The notes under the pieces: model-generated
What the model was told of the DNA's origin: nothing
Database searches by the model: none
What the model saw: the letters and a program-made list of their open reading frames with translations, nothing else
Assembly (NCBI GenBank): GCA_017998195.1
Contig: JAGODN010000068.1
Span: forward strand, 1 to 9,467
DNA from: Desulfobulbus sp.
GTDB taxonomy: Bacteria; Desulfobacterota; Desulfobulbia; Desulfobulbales; Desulfobulbaceae
Length of the DNA: 9,467 bases
Direction: 5' to 3'
Part shown: positions 1 through 5,200 of the stretch, in pieces
Numbering within the stretch: position 1 is the first letter of the stretch
How the letters are laid out: each line of letters starts with the position of its first letter
Position numbers and translations under genes: made by a program

Positions 1-7
1 GGCCCGG

Positions 8-382
8 ATGGTGCAGAAGGCGGTCTACTGGGTGCTCAACTCCCTGCTCATTTTCGTCATCGGCTTTGGCACCACCCACCTGGCCGCGGAGGCCACCGCT
101 GGACCGGCGCCGGCCGGTGCGCCCCACGTCGGAGTCCTGTTCGTCCCGGCCAGTGCCTGTGCCGCCACGGGCGATGGCGCAACGGTCGGGTCGCTGCCGC
201 CACCGGCCCAACTCCGGGAGTTGCAGGAACGGCTGGCCACGGAGAGGGAGGAAAACGAGCGGTTGCGGCGGGAACTGGAGGCGGCCACACAGTGCGCGCC
301 GGAGTCCCCGCCACCGCCGCCCCCACCCGCTCCGGAAGATCGCAGGCCGGCCCCGCAGGAGCAGTTTTTCAAGCGGTGGTGA
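8..382 (+). CDS. Small membrane-anchored coiled-coil, proline-rich protein (hypothetical; start may lie upstream)
   Basis: I do not recognise a family. The 124-residue reading has one hydrophobic segment at about residues 5-22 (YWVLNSLLIFVIGFG), which could be an uncleaved membrane anchor. A low-complexity Ala/Gly/Pro stretch (26-66) follows, then a charged heptad-like helix at about 67-95 rich in Leu, Glu and Arg (LRELQERLATEREENERLRR) that looks like a short coiled coil. A run of seven prolines (101-107) and a basic end (FFKRW) close the protein. This layout suits a small inner-membrane protein that projects a helix and an extended tail, perhaps as a scaffold or assembly partner, but no function can be assigned. 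The frame stays open to the left edge, and only 7 bases precede the ATG, so the real start may lie outside the window. The next gene begins 84 bases downstream on the same strand. Confidence 0.6.
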   Translation: MVQKAVYWVLNSLLIFVIGFGTTHLAAEATAGPAPAGAPHVGVLFVPASACAATGDGATVGSLPPPAQLRELQERLATEREENERLRRELEAATQCAPESPPPPPPPAPEDRRPAPQEQFFKRW

Positions 383-466
383 CCGCTGACAGGACGACGG
401 GCAGCGTTCGGGGGCATGGCCCGCGCGAGCGCTGCCACCTGAACCGATGCAACCGGGGGAGGGTGC

Positions 467-1312
467 ATGATCCATCTGGTGCTTTTTTCCGTGTCGCTTG
501 TGAGCGCGTTTTTCGCTGTCGCAAGGGCCGAGTCGTCCACCGGTGCTTTTGATGCGGCTGCCGCCAGGACGCGATGTACAACCCATCACAGTCAATCAGA
601 GCGGTTGTACAGGAGCACCTTCTCCTGGCATCCCGGTGTGCAGGCCATGCGGGAAACGTTCGAAGAGGTGTACGACTCCGGCCGGAGAATGCCCTTTCAC
701 GCCGACTACAATACCGAAAAAGAGTCGTTCTGCCTGTATGTCCGCGCTGCCGACGGGGTGAAGCCGGTGCGGATCACGGAGCAGTTCGTGCACAGCGTGA
801 CCCTGCACATCGAGACCGCCCTGCGCCAGGGCTACGCCCATTTCGTTTTTTTGCCGGACATGGGCCATGTGCATCTGTATTTCCCGGAGGAGCACTGGCG
901 AAAGGAATATGCGTCGGCGCTCTCCTCTGTAAATCACCTGGAGGAATTGTACGAAAAAATGCTCGCCGACGAGCAGATGCGGCCCCTGTACCACCTCAGC
1001 GAATGTCTGCAGATGCGGGATAAGGACGGCCGGGTGTCCGCCGATCCGGTACTCCGCCACAAATACTGGAACCGGAATCTGCTCTGCAGAAACAACGGTA
1101 CCGACGAGCACGAGGTGGTGGTCGTTGCCGATAGAAGCCGCTACAACACCGTCTGCGCCCTGGAGGGGTATGTGAGTTGGAGCGCCGGGTTCGCGGTGAG
1201 TGCAAGCAGGCTCGGCTGTTTTCCCTACCGGGATGGCGAGGGGAGGACCAGGTATTTCGACATCAGCCTCTACGACCCCTCCTGCCACCCCTCCACGTAT
1301 CTGCTCGATTGA
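467..1312 (+). CDS. Secreted (periplasmic) cysteine-containing protein of unknown family
   Basis: I do not recognise this 281-residue protein. The start is supported by a strong ribosome binding site (GGGGAGGG, 456-463) a few bases before the ATG. Residues 1-21 form a Sec signal peptide (hydrophobic core LVLFSVSLVSAFF, then AVARA before ES), with cleavage likely after Ala21. The mature part has seven cysteines (37, 89, 180, 207, 230, 251, 273), an odd number that would allow up to three disulfides in the periplasm. Its middle is rich in His and aromatic residues (FVFLPDMGHVHLYFPEEHW, 127-144), and the C-terminal third is predicted beta-rich. No known catalytic motif is obvious. It converges with the DUF4105 gene, whose stop lies 74 bases away. 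It could be an enzyme, a binding protein or an inhibitor. Base composition is somewhat less GC-rich than in its neighbours. Confidence 0.85.
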   Translation: MIHLVLFSVSLVSAFFAVARAESSTGAFDAAAARTRCTTHHSQSERLYRSTFSWHPGVQAMRETFEEVYDSGRRMPFHADYNTEKESFCLYVRAADGVKPVRITEQFVHSVTLHIETALRQGYAHFVFLPDMGHVHLYFPEEHWRKEYASALSSVNHLEELYEKMLADEQMRPLYHLSECLQMRDKDGRVSADPVLRHKYWNRNLLCRNNGTDEHEVVVVADRSRYNTVCALEGYVSWSAGFAVSASRLGCFPYRDGEGRTRYFDISLYDPSCHPSTYLLD

Positions 1313-1363
1313 GCAATCCTTCGGGTCACTGCCGGTTTCCTGGCGGAGCGCTGGTCTGCCAGG
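1302..1363. terminator. Two small hairpins between convergent genes, possible weak terminator
   Basis: A 5-bp hairpin (TGCTC, loop GATT, GAGCA; 1302-1315) overlaps the stop codon of the upstream gene. A 9-bp hairpin with one G-U pair follows (1339-1347 with 1355-1363, CCTGGCGGA against TCTGCCAGG, loop of 7). Neither is followed by a clear T run, so any role in ending the two converging transcripts is tentative. Confidence 0.3.
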
Positions 1364-1386
1364 TGCGTCTTGTGGCCGGCGGCTGC

Positions 1387-2379
1387 TCACTCCAGCGGCG
1401 GCCGGGGCGGCAATCCCTCGCGGATGCGCCGGGAAAAGTCCGGGTCCGTGTCTGCGGCCAGGGCTTTTTCGTTGATCAAGCTGCGCGCCTTCAACTCGGC
1501 AAAGGGCAGGTCCCGGTTGACCAGGCCGCGCTCGTAGAACAGCCGGTCGATGAAGCCGTTGACCACCAGTCGCCAGTCCAGCCAGGCGTCCGGGGTGTAG
1601 GGCACCACGTGCTGGCGGACGCTGGTGGTGCAGTTGGCGATGAGGGCGTTGTACCACTGGGGCCGGTCGCGCAGTCGGTTCAGTTCGCGCAGGTAGTCGA
1701 GGAAAATGGAGCGGGCCAGGGTGGGCCGCACCTTGAGCGGATAGAGGTAGACCTTCTCCCGGCGCAGATTGGTGCGCAGGCGGATGACGTCCTGTTCGTC
1801 GGCGACCACGTAGATCTTCTCGTACTGGCGGAAAAAGCCCTTGATCGCGGAGTAGCCCTCGCCTTTTTCCTTGCGGGTTTCGATGGAGAAAGAGACGTGT
1901 CCCGCCTCGCCGAAGCCGAAACTGGCGATGGTGTGGGCAATTCCCGGCGCCCCCCAGGTGATGACGAACAGGTCCACGGTCTGCAGGTCGGCCAGGGGGT
2001 AGGTGCGGGACTCCCAGCGGCAGGTGTAGTCGGTCTCGGTGCGGTAGTCGCAGTGGCGCACCCCGTGGATGGTGACCGTGTCGCCGTTGAACTCGGCCCG
2101 GGCGAGCGCGGCCACGTCCGCCTGCCAGTCGCGCTCGTTCGAAGGGGCGCGGGTGAAAAACCAGGCCAGCACCGCGGCGAACAGGATCATTGGCACGATC
2201 AACCCTTGCCATCGACCGGGCCGGACGAGCGGCGGCAGCAGCGTGCCGAGCGCATGGAGGAAGATGGCCGTGATCCGCGCCGCCAGGGGCAGGGGCGCGA
2301 GCCAGAGGACGCAACCGGCCCAGGCCAGGGCCGGCAGGAGGAGCGTCCACTGGGCGGTCAGAAGAAGTAGAGTGCGCAT
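1387..2379 (-). CDS. DUF4105 / Lnb N-terminal-like membrane-anchored protein
   Basis: This 330-residue protein has two or three N-terminal hydrophobic segments (about 4-28, 33-52 and 58-76), then a soluble, probably periplasmic domain from about residue 80. That domain carries the DUF4105 (PF13387) hallmarks: VDLFVITWG (135-143), GIAHTIASFGF (146-156), HVSFSIETR (161-169) and NALIANCTT (244-252). In the family, the conserved His and the Cys of the NC-T-T motif are thought to form a papain-like catalytic pair; here the candidates are Cys250 with His149 or His161. From memory, the family includes the N-terminal domain of Lnb, a lipoprotein N-acyltransferase, so lipoprotein processing is one possible role. 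A C-terminal membrane domain, as in full Lnb, is absent. The start is supported by GGAGG on the minus strand (2388-2392) 8 bases before the ATG. It is divergent from the sigma factor operon. The family call is firm; the reaction is not. Confidence 0.85.
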   Translation of the reverse strand: MRTLLLLTAQWTLLLPALAWAGCVLWLAPLPLAARITAIFLHALGTLLPPLVRPGRWQGLIVPMILFAAVLAWFFTRAPSNERDWQADVAALARAEFNGDTVTIHGVRHCDYRTETDYTCRWESRTYPLADLQTVDLFVITWGAPGIAHTIASFGFGEAGHVSFSIETRKEKGEGYSAIKGFFRQYEKIYVVADEQDVIRLRTNLRREKVYLYPLKVRPTLARSIFLDYLRELNRLRDRPQWYNALIANCTTSVRQHVVPYTPDAWLDWRLVVNGFIDRLFYERGLVNRDLPFAELKARSLINEKALAADTDPDFSRRIREGLPPRPPLE

Positions 2380-2429
2380 GGGTAGTGCCTCCGTCCAATC
2401 TTTCGGAAAACAGCGATAATCCGGCGGAC

Positions 2430-2458
2430 AGGGTAGCCGTGCTGGCCGCGGAGGTCAA
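2430..2458 (-). promoter_or_regulatory. Possible sigma70-type promoter for the DUF4105 gene
   Basis: On the minus strand, TTGACC (2458-2453) is followed after exactly 17 bases by TACCCT (2435-2430). This would start transcription about 45-50 bases before the ATG at 2379. The -35 is good, but the -10 matches consensus at only three positions. It lies in the 231-base divergent gap, which otherwise holds the promoter of the sigma factor operon. Confidence 0.35.
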
Positions 2459-2575
2459 TGAAACCTGCCTGCGGCGGTGGTGGGCCCCCCCGGATTGACG
2501 TGCTCCTGATCGGACCCGACAGCAGCGGAGGCGAAGGGTTCGTCGGTGATGGCCGGCAAAAATAGTCAGCCGGGC

Positions 2576-2603
2576 TGTAACCTCGCCCGGTCCCGGACGT
2601 TTT
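2576..2603 (+). promoter_or_regulatory. ECF-type promoter of the sigma factor operon (P1), likely autoregulated
   Basis: TGTAAC (2576-2581), a 16-base spacer, then CGTTTT (2598-2603). This has the AAC...CGT form known for ECF sigma factor promoters. The same pattern recurs at 3966-3993 before the Gly-Ser protein gene, which is the main reason to believe it. A start site about 7 bases after the -10 would fall at or just before the ATG at 2611, implying a leaderless mRNA. An 11-base inverted repeat (CAGCC-G-GGCTG, 2567-2577) overlaps the left edge of the -35. Confidence 0.65.
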
Positions 2604-2610
2604 CACGAGT

Positions 2611-3087
2611 ATGGAGAACTGCGAGCGTTTGTATCGGGAGAACCGGGAGCGGGTGCTGAGGTTTCTGCTGCACCTGACCGGCGATGTCGAACTGGCCCGG
2701 GACCTGGTGCAGGAGACCTTTGCCCGCTACTTAAGCCGCTACGGCCGCGACAGCGAGCAGCCCGGGCTCCTGTTCACCATCGCCCGCAACGCCGGTCTGG
2801 ACGCCCTGCGCCGGCGGCGGACCAGCCCCCTGCCGGAACGGGAAACCGCTGATCCGCGCCGCGACCCGGAGCACCAGCTGATCGACCGCCAGGAACTGGA
2901 CCGGGTACTGGCCGCCATCCGCCGGCTCGACGACACGGACCGGCAGTTGGTCGCCCTCCTGGCCACCGGCACCTTTTCCTACCGGGAGATCGGTCGGCTG
3001 CTCGACCTGAGTGAAACCAACGTCAAGGTCCGCGTCCACCGGGCGCGGCTCAAGCTCAAGGCCCTGATGGCCGAAGGAGAGGCGTGA
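2611..3087 (+). CDS. ECF-family RNA polymerase sigma factor
   Basis: A 158-residue sigma70-family factor of the extracytoplasmic function type, which redirects RNA polymerase to a small set of promoters. Region 2 spans about residues 6-72: RENRERVLRFLLHLTG, then the region 2.2 core DLVQETFARYL (31-41), the region 2.3/2.4 helix LLFTIARNAGLDALRRRR (53-70). A short linker (71-95) leads to region 4 (about 96-152), whose helix-turn-helix is FSYREIGRLLDLSETNVKVR (122-141), followed by VHRARLKLK. There is no C-terminal extension. The ATG at 2611 is the only usable start: the frame meets TAA at 2578-2580 with no GTG or TTG between. There is no Shine-Dalgarno sequence close upstream, in keeping with a leaderless transcript from P1. 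The stop overlaps the next start (TGATG at 3085-3089), so it is translationally coupled to its presumed anti-sigma partner. I cannot assign an ECF subgroup. Confidence 0.95.
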   Translation: MENCERLYRENRERVLRFLLHLTGDVELARDLVQETFARYLSRYGRDSEQPGLLFTIARNAGLDALRRRRTSPLPERETADPRRDPEHQLIDRQELDRVLAAIRRLDDTDRQLVALLATGTFSYREIGRLLDLSETNVKVRVHRARLKLKALMAEGEA

Positions 3088-3653
3088 TGGAGTACCTGGC
3101 CAGCCTGTACATCGACAACGAGATGGACCTCGGCGAAAAACGAACGTTTGTGGAGAAGGTCCGCGCGGACAACGAGTTCGCCACCCTGACCCTGGACCTG
3201 CTCGACCAGGAACAGCGGCTGCGCGACCTGCCGCTCCACACCCTGGCCGTCCCCGCGCCTGTCCCGTGGCGACCGCCGCTGCACACCCGCCTGGCCGCGC
3301 TGCTGCGGCCGGCGGGGCTGGCCGCAGCCGGCTTTGCCGCTGCCCTGCTGGTGGTTGCCTTGGTTCCCGAACAGCCGGCGCCGGTCGCCCCGGTCAACCG
3401 GTTCGTGCTGTTCGAGCCGGATGCCCGTCAGGTGGAACTGGCCGGCTCGTTCACCGGCTGGCAGCGGGTTCCCCTGCATCGCGCCGGGGACAGCGGCTAC
3501 TGGGAGCTGACCCTGCCGGTGGCGCCGGGGGAGCACCGGTTCGCCTACATCCTCGATGGCGAGCGGCAGATGGCCGATCCCACCCTGCCGGCCCTGGAGC
3601 AGGATGACTTCGGCGGCGAAAATTCCATTCTCAGCGTGGGGTTGCAGATATGA
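3087..3653 (+). CDS. Anti-sigma-factor-like membrane protein with periplasmic CBM48/AMPK-type glycogen-binding domain
   Basis: A 188-residue protein taken from the ATG at 3087, which has GGAG (3076-3079) 7 bases upstream; an in-frame GTG at 3084 is only 4 bases from it. Residues 1-50 are a short acidic helical region (LASLYIDNEMDLGEKRTFVEKV) at the position where anti-sigma domains sit, but with no His-Cys-Cys zinc motif; the protein has no cysteine at all. A TM helix follows (about 74-93). Residues 103-186 match the CBM48/AMPK glycogen-binding fold: QVELAGSFTGWQRVPL (115-130), GYWELTLPVAPGEHRFAYIL (137-156), DG, ADP, and EQDDFGGENSILSV (171-184). Of the AMPK-beta glucan contacts as I recall them, the first Trp (here Trp125) and the Asn (Asn179) are kept; the Lys and second Trp are replaced. 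With the N-terminus inside, the CBM lies in the periplasm. The anti-sigma role is inferred from coupling to the sigma gene. The protein could instead be a structural or scaffold partner. Confidence 0.85.
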   Translation: MEYLASLYIDNEMDLGEKRTFVEKVRADNEFATLTLDLLDQEQRLRDLPLHTLAVPAPVPWRPPLHTRLAALLRPAGLAAAGFAAALLVVALVPEQPAPVAPVNRFVLFEPDARQVELAGSFTGWQRVPLHRAGDSGYWELTLPVAPGEHRFAYILDGERQMADPTLPALEQDDFGGENSILSVGLQI

Positions 3654-3970
3654 AACGCGTGTTCTGCCTGTGTGTCGGCGTGACCCTGCTCGGCGGCTGC
3701 GCGAGCCATTCCTGGCGGGTGGACGGCGACACCCTGACCCTCCTGCTCGACCGGCCCGGCGCCGCCCAGGTGGCCCTGGCGAGCAGCCTGGACGGGTTTG
3801 CGCCCCGCCCGGCGGAGCGCACCAGCAACGCGTGGGCGGTTTCCGTGCCCGCGGGGGCGTCGTTTCGCTACTTCTACCTGGTGGACAACCAGGTGTTCCT
3901 GCCCGATTGCCGCCTGAGGGAGCAGGACGATTTCGGCGCCTGGAACTGCGTGTATGAGCCGGAGTTGTAA
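3650..3970 (+). CDS. Lipoprotein with a divergent CBM48-like domain, paralogous to the upstream anti-sigma protein's C-terminus
   Basis: A 106-residue lipoprotein whose start overlaps the preceding stop (ATGA, 3650-3653). The signal peptide ends in a lipobox, LGGC, with lipidated Cys17; Ala18 at +2 favours outer-membrane sorting by the usual Lol rule. The mature part (about 24-104) follows the same pattern as the preceding protein's CBM48 domain: AAQVALASSLDGF (38-50), AWAVSVPAGASFRYFYLVDN (61-80), then REQDDFGAWN (90-99) against LEQDDFGGEN in the neighbour. The first glucan-stacking Trp is Phe50 here, while the Asn of the DDFGxxN motif is kept (Asn99). Cys87 and Cys100 flank that loop and could form a disulfide; the neighbour has none. 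It is probably a co-sensor, ligand carrier or partner of the anti-sigma protein. The promoter of the next gene begins inside its last codons. Confidence 0.85.
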   Translation: MKRVFCLCVGVTLLGGCASHSWRVDGDTLTLLLDRPGAAQVALASSLDGFAPRPAERTSNAWAVSVPAGASFRYFYLVDNQVFLPDCRLREQDDFGAWNCVYEPEL

Positions 3971-3993
3971 CCTTTGCCGCAACCGATCGTTTG
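3966..3993 (+). promoter_or_regulatory. ECF-type promoter of the Gly-Ser protein gene (P2), overlapping the lipoprotein stop codon
   Basis: TGTAAC (3966-3971), a 16-base spacer, then CGTTTG (3988-3993). The TAA inside the -35 is also the stop codon of the lipoprotein gene. It matches P1 in the -35 (TGTAACC in both), in spacing (16) and in the -10 (CGTTT in both). A start site near 4000 gives a leader of about 30 bases before the ATG at 4032. A second, weaker possibility (TTGAAC at 3991-3996, CGTT at 4011) has only 14 bases between and is disfavoured. Confidence 0.65.
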
Positions 3994-4031
3994 AACAGGA
4001 AAAAGACCAACGTTCACTGTGTCGAGAAAGT

Positions 4032-4952
4032 ATGAAACATCTGATTGCCGTCCTTGTCGTGCTGTTGGTGTGTGTGTCTCCGGCCTGGGCCGACGACCTG
4101 CAGGGGTTGTCCGTGCAGGAGCGGGAACAGGTGCAGCGGGAGGTTCGCGAGATGAGCGCCGTGGGCGTGCCCGAAGCGCAGGCGCGCGCCATGTTCGCCG
4201 CCATGGTGAGCAACCGGTACAGCGCCCAGAGCCGGGAGCAGGCCCGCCAAACCGTGATGAGCGCGGCGCGGGACGGTCTGCCCTGTGAACCGCTGATGGC
4301 GAAGGCCATGGAGGGCATGACCAAGCGGGCCGGCGAGCAGCAGGTGGTCCGGGCCATGGCCACGGTGCGCGACCGCTGGGCCGAGGCCGACCGGCTGGCC
4401 CGGCGGATGACCACCGACCGGCGCGCCGTGATGGCCACGCGCCAGGCGGTGGCCGACTCGCTGGCCGCGGGCATGCGTGTCGCTGACATGGAGGCCATCC
4501 AGGCCCGGCTGCAGGTGCGCATCCGCGACCAGGAGCGGGTCCTGAACCGGGCCGAGGCGGACCAGTTGGCCGTACAGACCATGCAGACCGTGCGCACCAT
4601 GGCACGGCTGGGCATCGACTCGTCCCGGGTGGCCGGCCGGGTCAACCAGGGGCTGCGCGATGGCTACACCCGGCGGGACATGGAGCGGCTGCACCAGCAG
4701 ATGGCCACCCCGTCCCGTGCGGGCGCAGCCTCGGCCGCAGGCGCCGGCGGTAAGGGTGCTGCCGGCGGCAGCGGCGGTTCGGGCGGCAGTGGCGGATCGG
4801 GCGGCAGTGGTGGCTCGGGTGGCAGTGGCGGTTCGGGCGGCAGTGGTGGTTCGGGCGGTGGCGCGGGCGGCGGTGGCGCCGGCGGCAAGAGCGGCGGACC
4901 GGGTGGCGGGCCGGGCGGTGGTGGCGGCGGTGGCCGGGGCGGCGGCCGGTAG
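4032..4952 (+). CDS. Secreted helical protein with long Gly-Ser low-complexity tail, predicted sigma-regulon effector
   Basis: A 306-residue protein of no family I can name. I chose the ATG at 4032 because it gives a clean Sec signal peptide (MKHLIAVLVVLLVCVSPAWA, cut after Ala20) and lies downstream of P2; the frame extends upstream to 3954 but would bury the signal. The ribosome site is weak (GAG/AAAG, 4024-4030). Residues 21-225 are almost wholly helical, charged and Met/Ala-rich, with a loose repeat: segments beginning near Gly45, Gly82, Gly147 and Gly194 each start with a G-(V/L/M/I) turn followed by amphipathic helices (for example GLPCEPLMAKAMEGMTKR). Residues 229-306 are disordered: an Ala/Gly stretch, ten GGS units (245-274), then Gly with a few Pro, Lys and Arg, ending GRGGGR. 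One cysteine (85) remains in the mature form. The tail may be a flexible linker, a surface or polymer contact, or an adhesive tract. It is the last gene before the strong terminator. Confidence 0.85.
   Translation: MKHLIAVLVVLLVCVSPAWADDLQGLSVQEREQVQREVREMSAVGVPEAQARAMFAAMVSNRYSAQSREQARQTVMSAARDGLPCEPLMAKAMEGMTKRAGEQQVVRAMATVRDRWAEADRLARRMTTDRRAVMATRQAVADSLAAGMRVADMEAIQARLQVRIRDQERVLNRAEADQLAVQTMQTVRTMARLGIDSSRVAGRVNQGLRDGYTRRDMERLHQQMATPSRAGAASAAGAGGKGAAGGSGGSGGSGGSGGSGGSGGSGGSGGSGGSGGGAGGGGAGGKSGGPGGGPGGGGGGGRGGGR
4764..4853 (+). repeat. Five in-frame 18-bp tandem repeats encoding GGSGGS
   Basis: Five consecutive 18-bp units (4764-4781, 4782-4799, 4800-4817, 4818-4835, 4836-4853), close to GGCGGCAGTGGCGGTTCG, encode (GGSGGS)x5. 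Within each unit the first serine is always an AGY codon and the second always TCG. Variation is limited to third positions (AGC or AGT; GGC, GGT or GGA). A less regular Gly-rich tract continues to the stop codon. Confidence 0.9.
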
Positions 4953-4974
4953 GGGATGAGGTTGCGCCATCCCC
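4952..4974 (+). other. Hairpin directly after the Gly-Ser protein stop codon
   Basis: GGGGATG (4952-4958) pairs perfectly with CATCCCC (4968-4974) across a 9-base loop, starting on the last base of the TAG stop. No T run follows, so it is more likely to stabilise the mRNA 3' end or pause polymerase than to terminate. The rest of the 248-base gap to 5200 holds the terminator at 5064-5109 and no recognisable gene. Confidence 0.4.
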
Positions 4975-5063
4975 GTCGCGGACCATGAAACCGGCACAGG
5001 CTGATTCCCGCCCGGTGCACACCCGCTGATCGGCAGGCTGGAGCGGACCTCTTTTCCATCAGA

Positions 5064-5109
5064 AAGAAGAGCCCCTTTTCTCTCCCCGGAGGGAAAAGGG
5101 GCTTTTTTT
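5064..5109 (+). terminator. Strong intrinsic terminator closing the sigma factor module
   Basis: An 11-bp perfect stem (AGCCCCTTTTC, 5070-5080, against GAAAAGGGGCT, 5093-5103) extends inward by one G-U and three Watson-Crick pairs to a tetraloop (5085-5088). It is followed by a run of seven T (5103-5109), which can also pair with the A-rich 5' flank (5064-5069). This is a classic Rho-independent terminator on the + strand; on the opposite strand the T tract is broken. It insulates the sigma module from the acyltransferase gene at 5201. Confidence 0.9.
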
Positions 5110-5200
5110 GTCGTGCCGGCCCGCAGCCACCGGGTAGAGTGGCCCGGGCGCCGGCCGGGAGGCGGTCGGCGGGAACAGTGGAGCGGGCAGGGGAGGGGTG

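Noticed and set aside
1177..2370. + strand open frame of 397 codons
   Set aside because: Antisense to the DUF4105 gene, which carries its family motifs in frame; no supporting ribosome site or domain.
596..2458. Long - strand open frame of 620 codons
   Set aside because: It overlaps the DUF4105 gene in another frame and the secreted protein gene antisense. Composition is Arg/Pro/His-rich with no recognisable motif.
2358..2606. 82-codon - strand open frame in the divergent gap
   Set aside because: It overlaps the start of the DUF4105 gene in another frame and both predicted promoters, and its composition is non-protein-like.
3991..4014. Second ECF-like promoter (TTGAAC ... CGTT) before the Gly-Ser gene
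   Set aside because: Only 14 bases separate AAC and CGT, and the -35 differs from the matching pair P1/P2. The site at 3966-3993 is a better explanation.
3954..4031. Upstream extension of the Gly-Ser protein to an ATG at 3954
   Set aside because: It would put 26 polar residues before a textbook signal peptide, start inside the lipoprotein gene and lie upstream of the predicted P2 start site.
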